Assembly (NCBI GenBank): GCA_019634795.1
Contig: JAHCAR010000001.1
Location: 434,001-498,000 of the forward strand
From: Dokdonella sp.
Lineage (GTDB): Bacteria; Pseudomonadota; Gammaproteobacteria; Xanthomonadales; Rhodanobacteraceae
DNA length: 64,000 bases
Reading direction: 5' to 3'
Of this stretch, positions 46,986 through 56,725 are shown one piece after another. Position numbers and translations under genes: made by a program. Numbering within the stretch: position 1 is the first letter of the stretch; every line of letters starts with the position of its first letter. The notes under the pieces are model-generated. The model made no database searches, was not told the origin of the DNA, and saw only the letters and a program-made list of their open reading frames with translations.

Positions 46986-47897
46986 TCAGGCCGCCTTGAC
47001 CAGCAGATGCTTGGCCAGCTGGCCATGCAACTGGCCGATGCCGCGCACGATGTGCAGCATGACGAAGAACAGCAGCACGCCACCGACGAAGAAGAAAGGC
47101 AGGCTCCAGAGCGGTGCAGACCAGGTCACATAGTCGCCGTCGACCATGACGATGCCGCTGCCGTAGGGACTGAACAGGTGCACGAATGGCGCCAGGGTCA
47201 GACCGATCGCGAACGTGAAACCGATCGTGACGATGCAGAAGTAGAGGACGCCGAGCGGCATCATCAGCAACATATAGAACAGCGTACTCCAGGTCCTCGG
47301 ATCGGTGAACATTGCACCGATGCGCTGCCAGATCGAACCACCGGGCTGCATCGCCTGGGGCCGGCGCGGCATGCGCACGCCGAGCATGGCCTCGACGATC
47401 TTGCCCTCGACGAAGGACAGTGCGCGCACCGTGGCAAAGAACAGGATGATGAACGGAATGCCGATGATCAGGATGGCAAAACCCGCCGACATGCTGAGGC
47501 CGGTCACGACCCAGGTGAAATAGAAGATGCCGGTGGCCAGGGTCAGGACCATGTAGAACAGGGCCAGGTAGGCGCGCGGGTCGACCGCGACACCGAAGAA
47601 CTTCGCCAGCACGGATTTTTCGGCGACCGGCTGGCGCCGCCGCGGCCGCAGGGCCTGCTCGACTTCGCCTTCCTTGACCCGGTAGATCTCGGCGACCTCG
47701 TCGGGTGCGCCGTAGCTGGTCGCGACCTTTTCGAGCATGGTCGCCTCGTCGAGTCCGGGATGTTCGGCCAGTTCGGCGCGCAGATGCTCTTCGGCGTCGT
47801 ACAGGGCGTCCTGGATCATCGCCGGATCGGCGCCGCGCAGGGCGGAGCGCAACTGGTCGAGATATTCGGGGATGGTCCGTGGGATGGCTTGGCTCAT
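46986..47897 (-). CDS. HAAS/sensor-domain membrane protein
   Basis: 303-aa membrane protein of the type that accompanies PadR regulators. An N-terminal cytoplasmic helical HAAS-like domain (TIPEYLDQLRSALRGADP, EEHLRAELAEHP, EVAEIYRVKEGEVE) precedes four to six membrane helices arranged as two related halves (ALFYMVLTLATGIFYFTW and TLFYMLLMMPLGVLYFCI). This is the 'sensor' domain pattern. It starts at ATG 47897, overlapping the padR stop by four bases. Its likely role is signal input or membrane-stress response under PadR control, but the signal is unknown. A 26-codon upstream extension overlaps padR out of frame and is rejected. Confidence 0.78.
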   Translation of the reverse strand: MSQAIPRTIPEYLDQLRSALRGADPAMIQDALYDAEEHLRAELAEHPGLDEATMLEKVATSYGAPDEVAEIYRVKEGEVEQALRPRRRQPVAEKSVLAKFFGVAVDPRAYLALFYMVLTLATGIFYFTWVVTGLSMSAGFAILIIGIPFIILFFATVRALSFVEGKIVEAMLGVRMPRRPQAMQPGGSIWQRIGAMFTDPRTWSTLFYMLLMMPLGVLYFCIVTIGFTFAIGLTLAPFVHLFSPYGSGIVMVDGDYVTWSAPLWSLPFFFVGGVLLFFVMLHIVRGIGQLHGQLAKHLLVKAA

Positions 47898-48286
47898 GAT
47901 TTCGCCCCTCGCGAAGTGTTGCGTTCGAGCACGCTGTCGACGAAATCGCGCGTCGTCGTCCAGCTTGCGGTCCATTGTTCGAGCACGGCGCGTCCGAGCG
48001 CCGTGATCCTATAGTAGCGGCGCGGCGGCCCGGCCACCGAAGGCTCGACCTCGCTGTCGAGCAGGCCGGCAGCGCTGAGATTACGCAGCACCGGATACAG
48101 GGCGCTCTGCTTGCCGGCGAGCACACCCTCGCCGCCGTCGGCGAGCCGCTTGGCGATCAGGTAGCCGTACATCGGTTCCTCGGCGCCGGCCAGCACGGCC
48201 AGCAGGACCAGCGAAACCGAGCCGGCCGAAAGCTCCTTCTCGAACTTCTTCAGGTGGATTTCGAGTTCGGTCACGGCCACTGCCAT
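47894..48286 (-). CDS. PadR-family transcriptional regulator
   Basis: 130-aa winged-helix repressor. The PadR pattern is clear: LVLLAVLAGAEEPMYGYLIAKRLAD, then SALYPVLRNLSAAGLLDSE (recognition helix) and the wing PPRRYYRITALGRAVLEQW. An N-terminal helix precedes the domain. It overlaps the downstream membrane-sensor gene. A perfect 12-bp palindrome lies six bases upstream of its start, in the usual place for autorepression. Confidence 0.92.
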   Translation of the reverse strand: MAVAVTELEIHLKKFEKELSAGSVSLVLLAVLAGAEEPMYGYLIAKRLADGGEGVLAGKQSALYPVLRNLSAAGLLDSEVEPSVAGPPRRYYRITALGRAVLEQWTASWTTTRDFVDSVLERNTSRGAKS

Positions 48287-48312
48287 TCATTACGCTATAG
48301 CGTTGAATGAAT
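48286..48312. promoter_or_regulatory. Putative PadR operator
   Basis: Perfect palindrome ACGCTATAGCGT at 48292-48303, extended on both sides by TTCATT and AATGAA with a small offset. It abuts the padR start codon at 48286, so binding there would block the promoter or translation start of padR and its coupled sensor gene. Confidence 0.65.
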
Positions 48313-48417
48313 CATAGTGTTTAGTTCGCACTAGTGAATGAGCCGGAAGTCATGGGCCCGCATCGATGCCGAAGCGGCTAGTCTTGGCTCTTCCATCCTT
48401 CCAGGTCATGAGCTGCC

Positions 48418-49416
48418 ATGCCGATTCCCGCCAGCCCCGTATCGAAGTCCACGCATCCCAAGCCTGCAGCCAGGGCCAAGGGGCGCCGCCCGACCCCTTT
48501 GCGGGGACTTGGGATCTGCGCGTTGGCCCTGCTCGGCCTGGCCAGCGCAGGCCTGGCCCAGGCGGCCGACACGAAGGCGAAGAAGCCGACCATGCAGCAG
48601 GTGCTGGAGTCCTCGAAGCCGGCCGACTGGCGAGCGCTGGATCCGGCCAGCACGCTGTACATGGAGCTGCCCGGCGGTCGCGTCGTGATCGAGCTGGCCA
48701 CGCAGTTCGCCCCGTTGCACGCGGCCAACATCCGCACCCTGGTCAAACAGAAGTACTTCGATGGCCTGGCGATCCTGCGCGTGCAGGACAATTTCGTCAC
48801 CCAATGGGGCGACCCGGATGCCGACGATGCGACCAAGGCGCGCTCATTCGGCGCAGCGAGCAAGAGCCTCGCCGCGGAATTCAGCCGTCCGGCCCAAGGT
48901 CTTGCCTTCACGCGCCTGCCCGACGGCGATGTCTACGCTCCCGAGGTCGGCTTCTCGGACGGCTTTCCCGCCGCGCGCGACCCGAAAACCGGCCAGGCCT
49001 GGCTGGCGCATTGCTACGGCATGGTCGGCGCGGGGCGCGGCAACGAGGCCGAATCGGGCAGCGGCGCCGAACTGTATGTGGTGATCGGCCACGCGCCGCG
49101 CCAACTCGATCGCAACATCGCCACGGTCGGACGCGTGGTCCGCGGCATGGAGCTGCTGGCGGCGCTGCCGCGCGGCAGTGGCCCCGCCGGCTTCTACGAG
49201 AAGCGCGAACAGATGCTGCCGATCCGCAGTGTCCGCCTGGCCGCCGATGTCGCCGCCGCGGAGCGCAGCGACCTCGAGATCCTGCGCACCGACACGCCGA
49301 CCTTCACGGCGCTGGTCGAATCCCGGCGCAATCGCAGCGACGACTGGTACCTGGCCCCGGCCGGGAAGATCGATCTCTGCAACGTGCCCTTGCCTGTCAG
49401 AGAGAAAAAGCGCTGA
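48418..49416 (+). CDS. Exported cyclophilin-type peptidyl-prolyl isomerase
   Basis: Periplasmic prolyl isomerase, 332 aa. A long basic n-region is followed by the hydrophobic segment [22 protein letters not shown], i.e. a signal peptide of about 48 residues; a later start is possible. The cyclophilin domain has [43 protein letters not shown] and [22 protein letters not shown]. It then departs from the canonical catalytic HTG/GQF motifs, as in the Xanthomonadales subfamily, so activity may be reduced. The C-terminal tail (about 60 residues) is lineage-specific. It stands alone and is convergent with the SlyD-like gene. Confidence 0.85.
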   Translation: MPIPASPVSKSTHPKPAARAKGRRPTPLRGLGICALALLGLASAGLAQAADTKAKKPTMQQVLESSKPADWRALDPASTLYMELPGGRVVIELATQFAPLHAANIRTLVKQKYFDGLAILRVQDNFVTQWGDPDADDATKARSFGAASKSLAAEFSRPAQGLAFTRLPDGDVYAPEVGFSDGFPAARDPKTGQAWLAHCYGMVGAGRGNEAESGSGAELYVVIGHAPRQLDRNIATVGRVVRGMELLAALPRGSGPAGFYEKREQMLPIRSVRLAADVAAAERSDLEILRTDTPTFTALVESRRNRSDDWYLAPAGKIDLCNVPLPVREKKR

Positions 49417-49420
49417 CAGG

Positions 49421-49533
49421 CCGGGATTGGAGATTTGGGATTCGAGATTCGGCAAGGCTGGATCCGGAAACCCGGAACTCGACCGCAAGCGAAACGCTTG
49501 TCCGAATCCCCAATCCCCAATCCCGAATCCCTG
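49421..49533. repeat. Inverted heptad-repeat element 5 (GGGATTC type)
   Basis: Left arm 49423-49453: GGGATTG, GAGATTT, GGGATTC, GAGATTC. Right arm 49501-49531: GAATCCC-type units inverted (GAATCCCC, AATCCCC, AATCCC, GAATCCC). The core is about 47 bases and includes AAGCG-AAA-CGCTT. It lies between convergent genes (cyclophilin and SlyD-like), where it could serve as a bidirectional terminator. Confidence 0.78.
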
Positions 49534-49539
49534 CTCCAG

Positions 49540-50022
49540 TCAATGATGATGCCCACCGGCACCATGCACGTGGCCGTGCTGCAGTTCTTCGGCGCTGGCT
49601 TCGCGCACCTCGACCACTTCGACCGCGAAATGCAGGGTCTCGCCGGCCAGCGGATGGTTGCCGTCGACGGTGACTTCATCGCCTTCGATCTCGGTGATGA
49701 CGACGGCGATCGGGCCCTGGCCGGTCTGGGCCTGGAACTGCATGCCGACAGCGAGATCGTCGATGCCCTGGAAGGACGTGCGCGGAACGACCTGGACCAG
49801 CTCGTCAATGTAGGTTCCGTAGCCCTCCTCGGGCGCGACGTCGACATTGAAACGGTCACCGGCGACATGGCCTGCCATCTCGCGTTCGAGACCCGGCACG
49901 ATATTGCCGACGCCGTGCAGGTAGGCGAGTGGCTCGCGCCCTTCGGAACTGTCGAGCACGTCGCCGGCATCGTTGGTCAGGGTGTAGTGGAAGGATGCAA
50001 CGCTGCGTTCGGCAATCTGCAT
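49540..50022 (-). CDS. SlyD-like FKBP peptidyl-prolyl isomerase
   Basis: FKBP-type prolyl isomerase with inserted-flap chaperone domain, 160 aa. N-terminal VASFHYTLTNDAGDVLDSSEG and LAYLHGVGNIVPGLEREMAG are the FKBP half. The IF segment (about 70-125) and DGNHPLAGETLHFAVEVVEV complete the SlyD fold. The C-terminus is His-rich (HGHVHGAGGHHH), suggesting nickel or zinc binding as in SlyD, though much shorter than the E. coli tail. It is followed by heptad-repeat element 5. Confidence 0.9.
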   Translation of the reverse strand: MQIAERSVASFHYTLTNDAGDVLDSSEGREPLAYLHGVGNIVPGLEREMAGHVAGDRFNVDVAPEEGYGTYIDELVQVVPRTSFQGIDDLAVGMQFQAQTGQGPIAVVITEIEGDEVTVDGNHPLAGETLHFAVEVVEVREASAEELQHGHVHGAGGHHH

Positions 50023-50042
50023 GGAATACCTCGTAATCGGGA

Positions 50043-50074
50043 AGAAAAAAAACCCCGGGCGCGAACGCCCGGGG
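50043..50074 (-). terminator. Rho-independent terminator of the cold-shock gene
   Basis: Minus-strand stem CCCCGGGCG-TTCG-CGCCCGGGG followed by eight T residues, 25 bases after the csp stop codon. Confidence 0.92.
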
Positions 50075-50098
50075 TCGGCGTGGATGATCGAAGGACGA

Positions 50099-50308
50099 TC
50101 AGTCAGCGCGTACGGCTTCGGCCTGGGGTCCCTTCGGACCCTGGGTCACGGTGAAGCTGACTTTCTGACCTTCGGCGAGCGACTTGAAACCGCTGCCTTC
50201 GATCGAACGGAAATGCACGAATACGTCGGGGCCGGACTCACGCGTGATGAATCCGAAACCCTTGGCGTCGTTGAACCATTTGACAGTGCCGTTTTCGCGT
50301 TCAGACAT
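50099..50308 (-). CDS. Cold-shock protein (CspA family)
   Basis: Single OB-fold nucleic-acid-binding protein, 69 aa from ATG 50308 ([20 protein letters not shown]). RNP1 (KGFGFIT) and RNP2 (VFVHFRSI) are both present, followed by the family ending [13 protein letters not shown]. It acts as an RNA chaperone or antiterminator. A leader of at least 150 bases without a gene lies upstream, which would fit the long regulated 5' UTR of cold-shock genes, but no cold-box was verified. Which csp paralogue it is cannot be said. Confidence 0.96.
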   Translation of the reverse strand: MSERENGTVKWFNDAKGFGFITRESGPDVFVHFRSIEGSGFKSLAEGQKVSFTVTQGPKGPQAEAVRAD

Positions 50309-50557
50309 GGCTTGATCCTTGAACAGTTGAAACATGATGGAGTGCGCGAATCCAGGGATTCGTCGCGGGTACTGGGTGTGCAAGGAGGAAGTAGCGAGAC
50401 GCGGCAAACAGGCAGATCGGGAGATCAGCTGTGCCCATGTCACGATGCATTGTGACTCCGGCATACACAGTGCGGCGGAGTTTACGCGAGCTCTTGCACA
50501 ATTGCGAATATTCCGATAGGGCCGGCCCGCCGGTGCCGCGTGACGACTGCCGCCGGC

Positions 50558-51199
50558 TCAGTCCGGCTCGAGTTCGCGGCCCGATTCGGCGTGGCGGCGG
50601 GCCAGTACCTCGACCACCTGGGCCAGGTCGAGGTTGCGCGCACGCAACAACACGAGCAGATGGAAGATCAGGTCGGCCGCTTCGCCGAGCAGCGAGGCGT
50701 CGTCCTCGACGACCGCCGCCAGCGCCATCTCGACGCCCTCCTCGCCGATCTTTTGCGCGATCGCCGGCAGGCCCGCGTCGAACAGGCGCGTCGTGTAACT
50801 CTGCGCGGGCCGCTCGAGCGCACGCCGTTCGACCAGCGCGTCGAGCGCGCCGAGAAAACCGAGCGGCAAGGGCGGCGCATCGGCAAAGCAGGTCGGCGTA
50901 CCGGTGTGGCAGACCGGCCCGGCCGGCTCGGCACGAACCAGCACGGTGTCGGCATCGCAGTCGACATGCAGGGACTTCAGCAACAGGTGGTTTCCCGAGG
51001 ATTCGCCCTTGGTCCAGAGACGCCGCCGGCTGCGGCTGAAGAAGGTCACCTTGCCGGAATCGCGGGTCGCCGCCAGCGCTTCGGGCGTCATGTAGCCGAG
51101 CATCAGGACCTCGCCACTGCGCCAGTGCTGGACCACCGCCGGAACCAGGCCGCCGACCTTGTCCCAGTCGATGCCCGGCACGCGGGTTTCGCTGTTCAT
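50558..51199 (-). CDS. hisIE: Phosphoribosyl-AMP cyclohydrolase / phosphoribosyl-ATP pyrophosphatase
   Basis: Bifunctional enzyme for histidine steps 2 and 3, 213 aa. The N-terminal HisI domain has [22 protein letters not shown] and [12 protein letters not shown], plus zinc ligands in VDCDAD and [12 protein letters not shown]. The C-terminal HisE domain has [18 protein letters not shown] and [15 protein letters not shown]. Start ATG 51199 overlaps the hisF stop by four bases. Last gene of the his operon. Confidence 0.97.
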   Translation of the reverse strand: MNSETRVPGIDWDKVGGLVPAVVQHWRSGEVLMLGYMTPEALAATRDSGKVTFFSRSRRRLWTKGESSGNHLLLKSLHVDCDADTVLVRAEPAGPVCHTGTPTCFADAPPLPLGFLGALDALVERRALERPAQSYTTRLFDAGLPAIAQKIGEEGVEMALAAVVEDDASLLGEAADLIFHLLVLLRARNLDLAQVVEVLARRHAESGRELEPD

Positions 51200-51966
51200 G
51201 GCCGCACCTCCACCTGGTTGTCGGCGAGAAACCGTTTCAGATCCGGAATGCGGATGGCTCCGGAATGGAACACGCTGGCGGCCAGTGCGGCGTCCGCGTC
51301 GGCGACAGCGAACACCTCGAGAAAGTGCGCGGGCGCGCCGGCGCCGCCCGAAGCTACGAGCGGGACGCCGCAGCACGACCTCACTGCAGCAAGTTGCTCG
51401 ATGTCGTAGCCACCGCGGACACCATCGGCATCCATGCAGTTGAGGACGATTTCACCGGCACCGCGTTGCTGCACCTCGACGACCCAGTCGAGCGTGCGCC
51501 GGGCCAGCGCCTGCATGCGTTCGGGATCGCCCGTGTACTGGCGGACCCGCCACTCGCCATCGGCCTCGCGCAGGCTGTCGATGCCGACGACGACGCACTG
51601 CACGCCGAAGGCGGCGGCCAGCTCGTCGATCAGCGACGGCCGCTCCAGCGCCGGCGAATTGACCGAGATCTTGTCGGCGCCGGCATGCAGGACCTGGCGC
51701 GCCGCATCGACGTCGCGAATGCCGCCGGCGACGCAGAACGGAATGTCGATGACCCGGGCGACGCGCTCGACCCAGGCGCGGTCGACGCTGCGTCCCTGCG
51801 GACTCGCCGTGATGTCGTAGAAGACCAGTTCGTCGGCGCCTTCGTCGCGATAGCGCAGGGCCAGGTCGACGATGTCGCCGACCACGACATGGTCGCGGAA
51901 ACGCACGCCCTTGACGACCCGGCCATCGCGCACATCGAGGCACGGGATCAGGCGCCGGGTCAGCAT
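51196..51966 (-). CDS. hisF: Imidazole glycerol phosphate synthase, cyclase subunit
   Basis: (beta/alpha)8 cyclase that uses ammonia from HisH to form IGP and AICAR, 256 aa from ATG 51966 ([20 protein letters not shown]). Catalytic aspartates are in CLDVRDG and VVVGIDS. Phosphate sites are [13 protein letters not shown] and [13 protein letters not shown] seven-base overlap joins it to hisA. Confidence 0.98.
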   Translation of the reverse strand: MLTRRLIPCLDVRDGRVVKGVRFRDHVVVGDIVDLALRYRDEGADELVFYDITASPQGRSVDRAWVERVARVIDIPFCVAGGIRDVDAARQVLHAGADKISVNSPALERPSLIDELAAAFGVQCVVVGIDSLREADGEWRVRQYTGDPERMQALARRTLDWVVEVQQRGAGEIVLNCMDADGVRGGYDIEQLAAVRSCCGVPLVASGGAGAPAHFLEVFAVADADAALAASVFHSGAIRIPDLKRFLADNQVEVRP

Positions 51967-52685
51967 GCCAGCGCCTCGCCGAGGTCGAGCCGGCCCTCGA
52001 GCAGGCTGCGACCAAGGATCACGGCAGACGCCGTTCCATCCAGGGATCGCAGGTCGTCGAGATCGCGTACGCCTCCGGAGGCCTGCACATGCATCGAGGG
52101 CGCAATCTGCGCGAGGTGCCGGTAGAGATCGAGATTGGGCCCCGACATCATGCCGTCGCGTGCAATGTCGGTGCACAGCAGGTGGCGCGCGCCGGCACGA
52201 GCGTAGCGCGGCGCCAGTTCGTCGAGCAGGACAGCAGCGGTTTCGGTCCAGCCGGCCACGGGCAGGCTCCAGCCGGCGTCCGAACGGCGCGTGTCGAGGG
52301 CGACGACGATGCGCTCGGCGCCGTGCCGGGCGATCCACTCGATGACCAGCGCGGGTTGCCTGACCGCGAGGCTGCCGATGACGATGCGGCGCACGCCGAT
52401 ATCGAGCAGCCGACGCAGGCCCGCTTCGTCGCGAACACCACCGCCAGCCTGCACTTCGAGACCGAGCCGGGCCAGTCCCTCGAGCACCTTGAAGTTCTCG
52501 AAGCCGCCATCGCGCGCACCGTCGAGATCGACCACGTGCAGCCAGCGCGCCCCGCTGTCGCGATAGCGCCGGCCCTGCTCCATGGCATCGATGTCGTAGC
52601 CGGTTTCGCGCGCGTAGTCGCCCTGGCGCAGACGCACGACGCGACCACCGCGCAGGTCGAGGGCAGGAATGATCTCGAGGCTCAT
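51960..52685 (-). CDS. hisA: ProFAR isomerase (HisA)
   Basis: (beta/alpha)8 isomerase for step 4 of histidine synthesis, 241 aa. Catalytic aspartates lie in [13 protein letters not shown] and [14 protein letters not shown]; phosphate motifs are [17 protein letters not shown] and [16 protein letters not shown]. Overlaps hisH by four bases and hisF by seven. Confidence 0.97.
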   Translation of the reverse strand: MSLEIIPALDLRGGRVVRLRQGDYARETGYDIDAMEQGRRYRDSGARWLHVVDLDGARDGGFENFKVLEGLARLGLEVQAGGGVRDEAGLRRLLDIGVRRIVIGSLAVRQPALVIEWIARHGAERIVVALDTRRSDAGWSLPVAGWTETAAVLLDELAPRYARAGARHLLCTDIARDGMMSGPNLDLYRHLAQIAPSMHVQASGGVRDLDDLRSLDGTASAVILGRSLLEGRLDLGEALAC

Positions 52686-53281
52686 GAGTCGAGGAAATTC
52701 CTGAGCAGACGCGCGCCGACCGCCGCCGAACGCTCGGGATGGAACTGCATGCCATGGAAGTTGCGATGGCGCACGATCGCGGCGAGGGCACTGCCGTAGT
52801 CGGTGCTGGCCAAGGTATGCGCGGCGCTGGCGACGGCATAGCTGTGGACGAAGTAGGCATGGGCATCGGCGCCCAGTCCGCCCAGCAGCGGATCGTCGGT
52901 AAGCACATCGAGCCGGTTCCAGCCCATGTGCGGGACGCGTCGCCGCGCACTGCCCTCGATCCGGCGCACCTGCCCGGGCACGACGCCGAGGCAGGTCGTG
53001 TCGCCTTCCTCGGAATGCTCGAACAGCAATTGCATGCCGAGGCAGACACCGAGCACGGGCTGGCTCAGTCCGCGCAGCACGTCGATCAGGCCGGCCTCGC
53101 GCAAGCGCTGCATGCCGGGTCCGGCGGCGCCGACCCCGGGCAGGATCACATGCGTCGCGCGCGCGATCCGCTGCGCATCATCGCTGACCTCGGCGAAGAC
53201 ACCGAGGCGTTCCAGCGCGTAACGCACCGAGCCGATATTGGTGCCGCCGGCATCGACCAGGACGAGTTCGACCGCGCTCAC
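52682..53281 (-). CDS. hisH: Imidazole glycerol phosphate synthase, glutaminase subunit
   Basis: Class I glutamine amidotransferase that supplies ammonia to HisF, 199 aa. The start is GTG 53281 ([18 protein letters not shown]), overlapping the hisB stop as GTGA. The nucleophile cysteine is in [18 protein letters not shown], with His and Glu in [12 protein letters not shown] and the oxyanion strand [12 protein letters not shown] longer frame upstream overlaps hisB out of frame and is not used. Confidence 0.97.
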   Translation of the reverse strand: MSAVELVLVDAGGTNIGSVRYALERLGVFAEVSDDAQRIARATHVILPGVGAAGPGMQRLREAGLIDVLRGLSQPVLGVCLGMQLLFEHSEEGDTTCLGVVPGQVRRIEGSARRRVPHMGWNRLDVLTDDPLLGGLGADAHAYFVHSYAVASAAHTLASTDYGSALAAIVRHRNFHGMQFHPERSAAVGARLLRNFLDS

Positions 53282-54345
53282 AGCACGCCCTTGGTGCTCG
53301 GCAGGTCGTCGCCCTCGACGCGGATCGCCTGGCGCAGGCAACGCGCGAACGCCTTGAAGCTCGCCTCGACCATGTGATGGGCATTCTCGCCGCGCACGCT
53401 GAGGTTGAGATTGGCGCCCAGCGTTTCGCACAACGAACGGAAGAAGTGCGCGACCAGTTCGGTCGGCATGCCGCCGACCTGGTCGCGCGGAAAGGCGCCA
53501 TCGAACACGAAATAGGGGCGGCCCGACAGGTCCAGCGCGGCGCTGGCCAGGGTCTCGTCCATCGGCAGGGTGAAGCCGTAACGCCCGATCCCGCGCTTGT
53601 CGCCCAATGCCGCACGCAGGGCCTGGCCGAGAGCCAGCGCACTGTCCTCGATGGTGTGGTGCTCATCGACTTCGGTGTCGCCGGCACAGTCGAGGCGAAG
53701 ATCGAAACCAGCGTGCTTGGCGATCTGTTCGAGCATGTGGTCGAAAAAGCCGATGCCGGTGCGGATCGACGCGTGCGGCGGCGCATCGAGATCGACGCGC
53801 ACGCGCAGCTGCGTCTCGCGCGTGTCGCGGACCACCTCGGCCGTGCGCGGCGCGGCACACAGGGCATGGGCCACATCGCGCCAGCTCATCCCCTGCGCGC
53901 CGACGCGTAAGCCGCGCACGCCGAGGTTGGCGGCAAACTGCAGGTCGGTCTCGCGATCGCCGACCATGGCCGATTGCGCGCGCGACCAGCTATCGTCGGA
54001 AAGGAAGTGACGGACCATGCCGACGCCCGGCTTGCGCGTGTCGAGACCTTCGTGGTCGAAGCTGCGATCGATCAGGACCTCGCGCAGCGCAATGCCCTGC
54101 GAAGCGAGGATGCGCAGGAGCAGATCATGCGGCCCGCGAAAGTCGTCTTCGGGAAAACTCGGGGTGCCGAGTCCGTCCTGGTTGCTGACCATGACGATCT
54201 CGTAGCCGGCAGCCACGCAGCGCAGCAGTGCCGGAATCACACCCGGCATCAGCGAGAACTTCTCGAAACGGTCGATCTGGCAGTCTTCGGGTTCCTCGAT
54301 CAGGCAGCCATCGCGATCGACGAACAGCAATTTGCGTGAATTCAA
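53278..54345 (-). CDS. hisB: Histidinol-phosphatase / imidazoleglycerol-phosphate dehydratase
   Basis: Bifunctional HisNB fusion for two histidine steps, 355 aa, the E. coli length. It starts at TTG 54345 ([15 protein letters not shown]), overlapping the hisC stop as TTGA. The N-terminal HAD phosphatase has DRDGC where DxDGT is usual, then [15 protein letters not shown] and [14 protein letters not shown]. The C-terminal dehydratase has [31 protein letters not shown] and [16 protein letters not shown] with the manganese-binding histidines. The Thr-to-Cys change in the phosphatase motif is unusual but need not abolish activity. Confidence 0.96.
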   Translation of the reverse strand: MNSRKLLFVDRDGCLIEEPEDCQIDRFEKFSLMPGVIPALLRCVAAGYEIVMVSNQDGLGTPSFPEDDFRGPHDLLLRILASQGIALREVLIDRSFDHEGLDTRKPGVGMVRHFLSDDSWSRAQSAMVGDRETDLQFAANLGVRGLRVGAQGMSWRDVAHALCAAPRTAEVVRDTRETQLRVRVDLDAPPHASIRTGIGFFDHMLEQIAKHAGFDLRLDCAGDTEVDEHHTIEDSALALGQALRAALGDKRGIGRYGFTLPMDETLASAALDLSGRPYFVFDGAFPRDQVGGMPTELVAHFFRSLCETLGANLNLSVRGENAHHMVEASFKAFARCLRQAIRVEGDDLPSTKGVL

Positions 54346-55421
54346 GCGGAAACCTCGCGGCGGATCAGCACTTCGAGCAGGCGCGAGTTCTCCTCGCGCG
54401 TGCCGATGCTGATGCGCAGGTAGCCGGCCAGGCGCGGGTAGCGACCGACATCGCGCACGATCACGCCGTTGGCCATCAGCTCGCGATAGACCTGTGGCGC
54501 ATCGGCGAAGCGCACACAGAGGAAATTGGCGCTCGAAGGCAAGACGTCCTGCACGCCCGGCAGGCGCGCCAGTTCGACCGCCATGCGTTCGCGTTCGGCG
54601 ATGACGAGGGCAATGCGCCGGCGGGTCAGGTCCATGCCCTCGGCGGTCAGCGCGGCCATCGCCGCCATCACGCTCGGCGTCGGCAACGGATAGGGCGGCA
54701 TGATTCGGCGCAACACCGATACGACCTCGGCGCGGGCCAGCAGGCAGCCGATCCGCGCGCCGGCCAGGGCCCAGGCCTTGGACAGCGTGCGCAGGATGCC
54801 GAGGTTCTCGTGCGCGTCGAGCAGACTCGACGCACTCGGCACTTCGGCGAACTCGATGTAGGCCTCGTCGACGATGACCAGCGCACGCTCGCGCAAGGCG
54901 TAGGCGATCCGCTCGATCGCGGCAAGCCCGATCGCGCCGCCGGTCGGGTTGTTCGGCGAGCACAGGAAGACGAGCTTGACCGATCCAGGCAGGTCGTCGA
55001 CCAGCGACTTCGCATCGATCGAGAAATCCGCGGCCAGCGGAACATCGATACGCGCGGCCCCTTGCGTGGCAGCACAGACAGCGTACATGCCGAAGGTCGG
55101 CGGCGACACGGCGATCGCGTCGACACCGGGGCGACAGAACGCGCGCACGAGCAGGTCGATGGCCTCGTCGCTGCCGCGTCCGGCCAGGACGCGGCTCGAA
55201 TCGACCGCGTAGAGCGCGGCCAGGCGCTCGATCAGATCGCGCGGCTGCGGATCGGGATAGCGGTTGAGCGGAATGCCGCGCGCATCGGGCTGGGCGCCGG
55301 GCGGCGGCCAGGGCGCCTCGTTGGCATTCAGCATGACCATCGCCTGCCCGGCCTCGGTACGCGCCGACGAGTAGGGTTGCAGGGCGAGGATGTCGGGTCG
55401 GACCAGGTCGAGCACGCTCAT
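54342..55421 (-). CDS. hisC: Histidinol-phosphate aminotransferase
   Basis: PLP-dependent class I/II aminotransferase, 359 aa from ATG 55421. Signatures are [11 protein letters not shown] near the N-terminus, [24 protein letters not shown] (PLP-binding Asp and Tyr) and the Schiff-base lysine in [15 protein letters not shown]. The C-terminal arginine is in [12 protein letters not shown]. It overlaps hisD by four bases upstream and hisB downstream. Confidence 0.97.
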   Translation of the reverse strand: MSVLDLVRPDILALQPYSSARTEAGQAMVMLNANEAPWPPPGAQPDARGIPLNRYPDPQPRDLIERLAALYAVDSSRVLAGRGSDEAIDLLVRAFCRPGVDAIAVSPPTFGMYAVCAATQGAARIDVPLAADFSIDAKSLVDDLPGSVKLVFLCSPNNPTGGAIGLAAIERIAYALRERALVIVDEAYIEFAEVPSASSLLDAHENLGILRTLSKAWALAGARIGCLLARAEVVSVLRRIMPPYPLPTPSVMAAMAALTAEGMDLTRRRIALVIAERERMAVELARLPGVQDVLPSSANFLCVRFADAPQVYRELMANGVIVRDVGRYPRLAGYLRISIGTREENSRLLEVLIRREVSA

Positions 55422-56725
55422 GCTGCGTCCTCCAGCGACTGCAGGCGCAGGCTGACCGCGCTGGCATGGGCATCCAGGCGCTCCGCCGTCGCCAGCGTGA
55501 CCGCGCAGGGTCCGATCGTACGCAGGCCGTCGGCCGACAGTTCCTGCACGGTCATCTGTTTCTGGAAGCTGGCCACGGACAGACCGCTCCAGGCGCGCGC
55601 CGCGCCGTAGGTCGGCAGGACGTGATTGGTGCCGCTGCAGTAGTCGCCGATCGATTCCGGCGACCATGGCCCGAGGAAGATCGAACCGGCGTTGACGATG
55701 GCGTCGAGCATGGCGCGCGGCTCCGCGGTATTGATGATCAGGTGTTCGGGAGCATAAGCGTTGCTGAGCGCAACCGCCTCGTCGAGCGAATCGACCCGGA
55801 TCAGGCAGCCGTGTTCGAGCGCCTGGCCGGCGATGTCGGCGCGCGACAGGCGCAGGCGCTGCACCGCCAGGCAGCCGGCGACGGCATCGATCAGGCGCTC
55901 GCTCGGGCTCACCAGGATCGCCTGGGAATCGACGCCGTGCTCGGCCTGGGCGAGCAGGTCCGCCGCCACGAAGACCGGATCGGCCTGCCTGTCGGCAATG
56001 ACGAGGACTTCCGATGGCCCGGCAGGCATGTCGACCGCGGCACCCTCGGGATCGGCCGAGACCTGCAGCTTGGCCTCGGTGACCCAAACATTGCCGGGCC
56101 CGAACAGCTTGTCGCAGCGCGGCACCGAATCGGTGCCGTAGGCCATCGCCGCGATCGCCTGGGCGCCGCCGATCTTGAAGACCTGGCGGATGCCGCACAG
56201 GCGCGCGGCGTACAGAACGGCCTCATCGCAGCCGCCGTCGGCACGCGGCGGCGTGCACAGGACCACGGTCGGCGACCCGGCAATGGCGGCCGGCACGCCG
56301 AGCATCAGCGCGGTCGAAGGCAGCGGCGCCCCGCCGGCCGGCACGTAGAGCCCGACCCGCCCGATCGGCCGCAGGATCCGCTCGCAACGAACCCCGGGCG
56401 CGGTCTCCAGCGACACCGGTTGCGGCGCACTGGCCCGGTGGAACAGTTCGATGCGCGCCTTCGCTTCGGCGATGGCTGTCTTCAACTCTGCCGGAAGCGC
56501 CTTTTCCGCGGCCTCGAATTCGGCTTCGCTGACCTGCAGCGAAGCCAGTTCGCAGCGATCGAAACGCCGGGTCAGTTCGAACAGGGCCGCATCGCCCTGC
56601 GCGCGCACCTGGGCCAGCAGACGCTCGACCGCGGCCCGCGTCTCGGCCGACTGCCGGCGCGCAGGCCGGCCCAGCACGGCCAGCCTCTCCGTTGCATCGA
56701 GCCGATTCCATTCGATGCGCTTCAT
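55418..56725 (-). CDS. hisD: Histidinol dehydrogenase
   Basis: Zinc enzyme oxidising L-histidinol to histidine in two NAD steps, 435 aa. [58 protein letters not shown] and the catalytic/zinc region [23 protein letters not shown] are intact. It overlaps hisG (ATGA) and hisC. Confidence 0.98.
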   Translation of the reverse strand: MKRIEWNRLDATERLAVLGRPARRQSAETRAAVERLLAQVRAQGDAALFELTRRFDRCELASLQVSEAEFEAAEKALPAELKTAIAEAKARIELFHRASAPQPVSLETAPGVRCERILRPIGRVGLYVPAGGAPLPSTALMLGVPAAIAGSPTVVLCTPPRADGGCDEAVLYAARLCGIRQVFKIGGAQAIAAMAYGTDSVPRCDKLFGPGNVWVTEAKLQVSADPEGAAVDMPAGPSEVLVIADRQADPVFVAADLLAQAEHGVDSQAILVSPSERLIDAVAGCLAVQRLRLSRADIAGQALEHGCLIRVDSLDEAVALSNAYAPEHLIINTAEPRAMLDAIVNAGSIFLGPWSPESIGDYCSGTNHVLPTYGAARAWSGLSVASFQKQMTVQELSADGLRTIGPCAVTLATAERLDAHASAVSLRLQSLEDAA

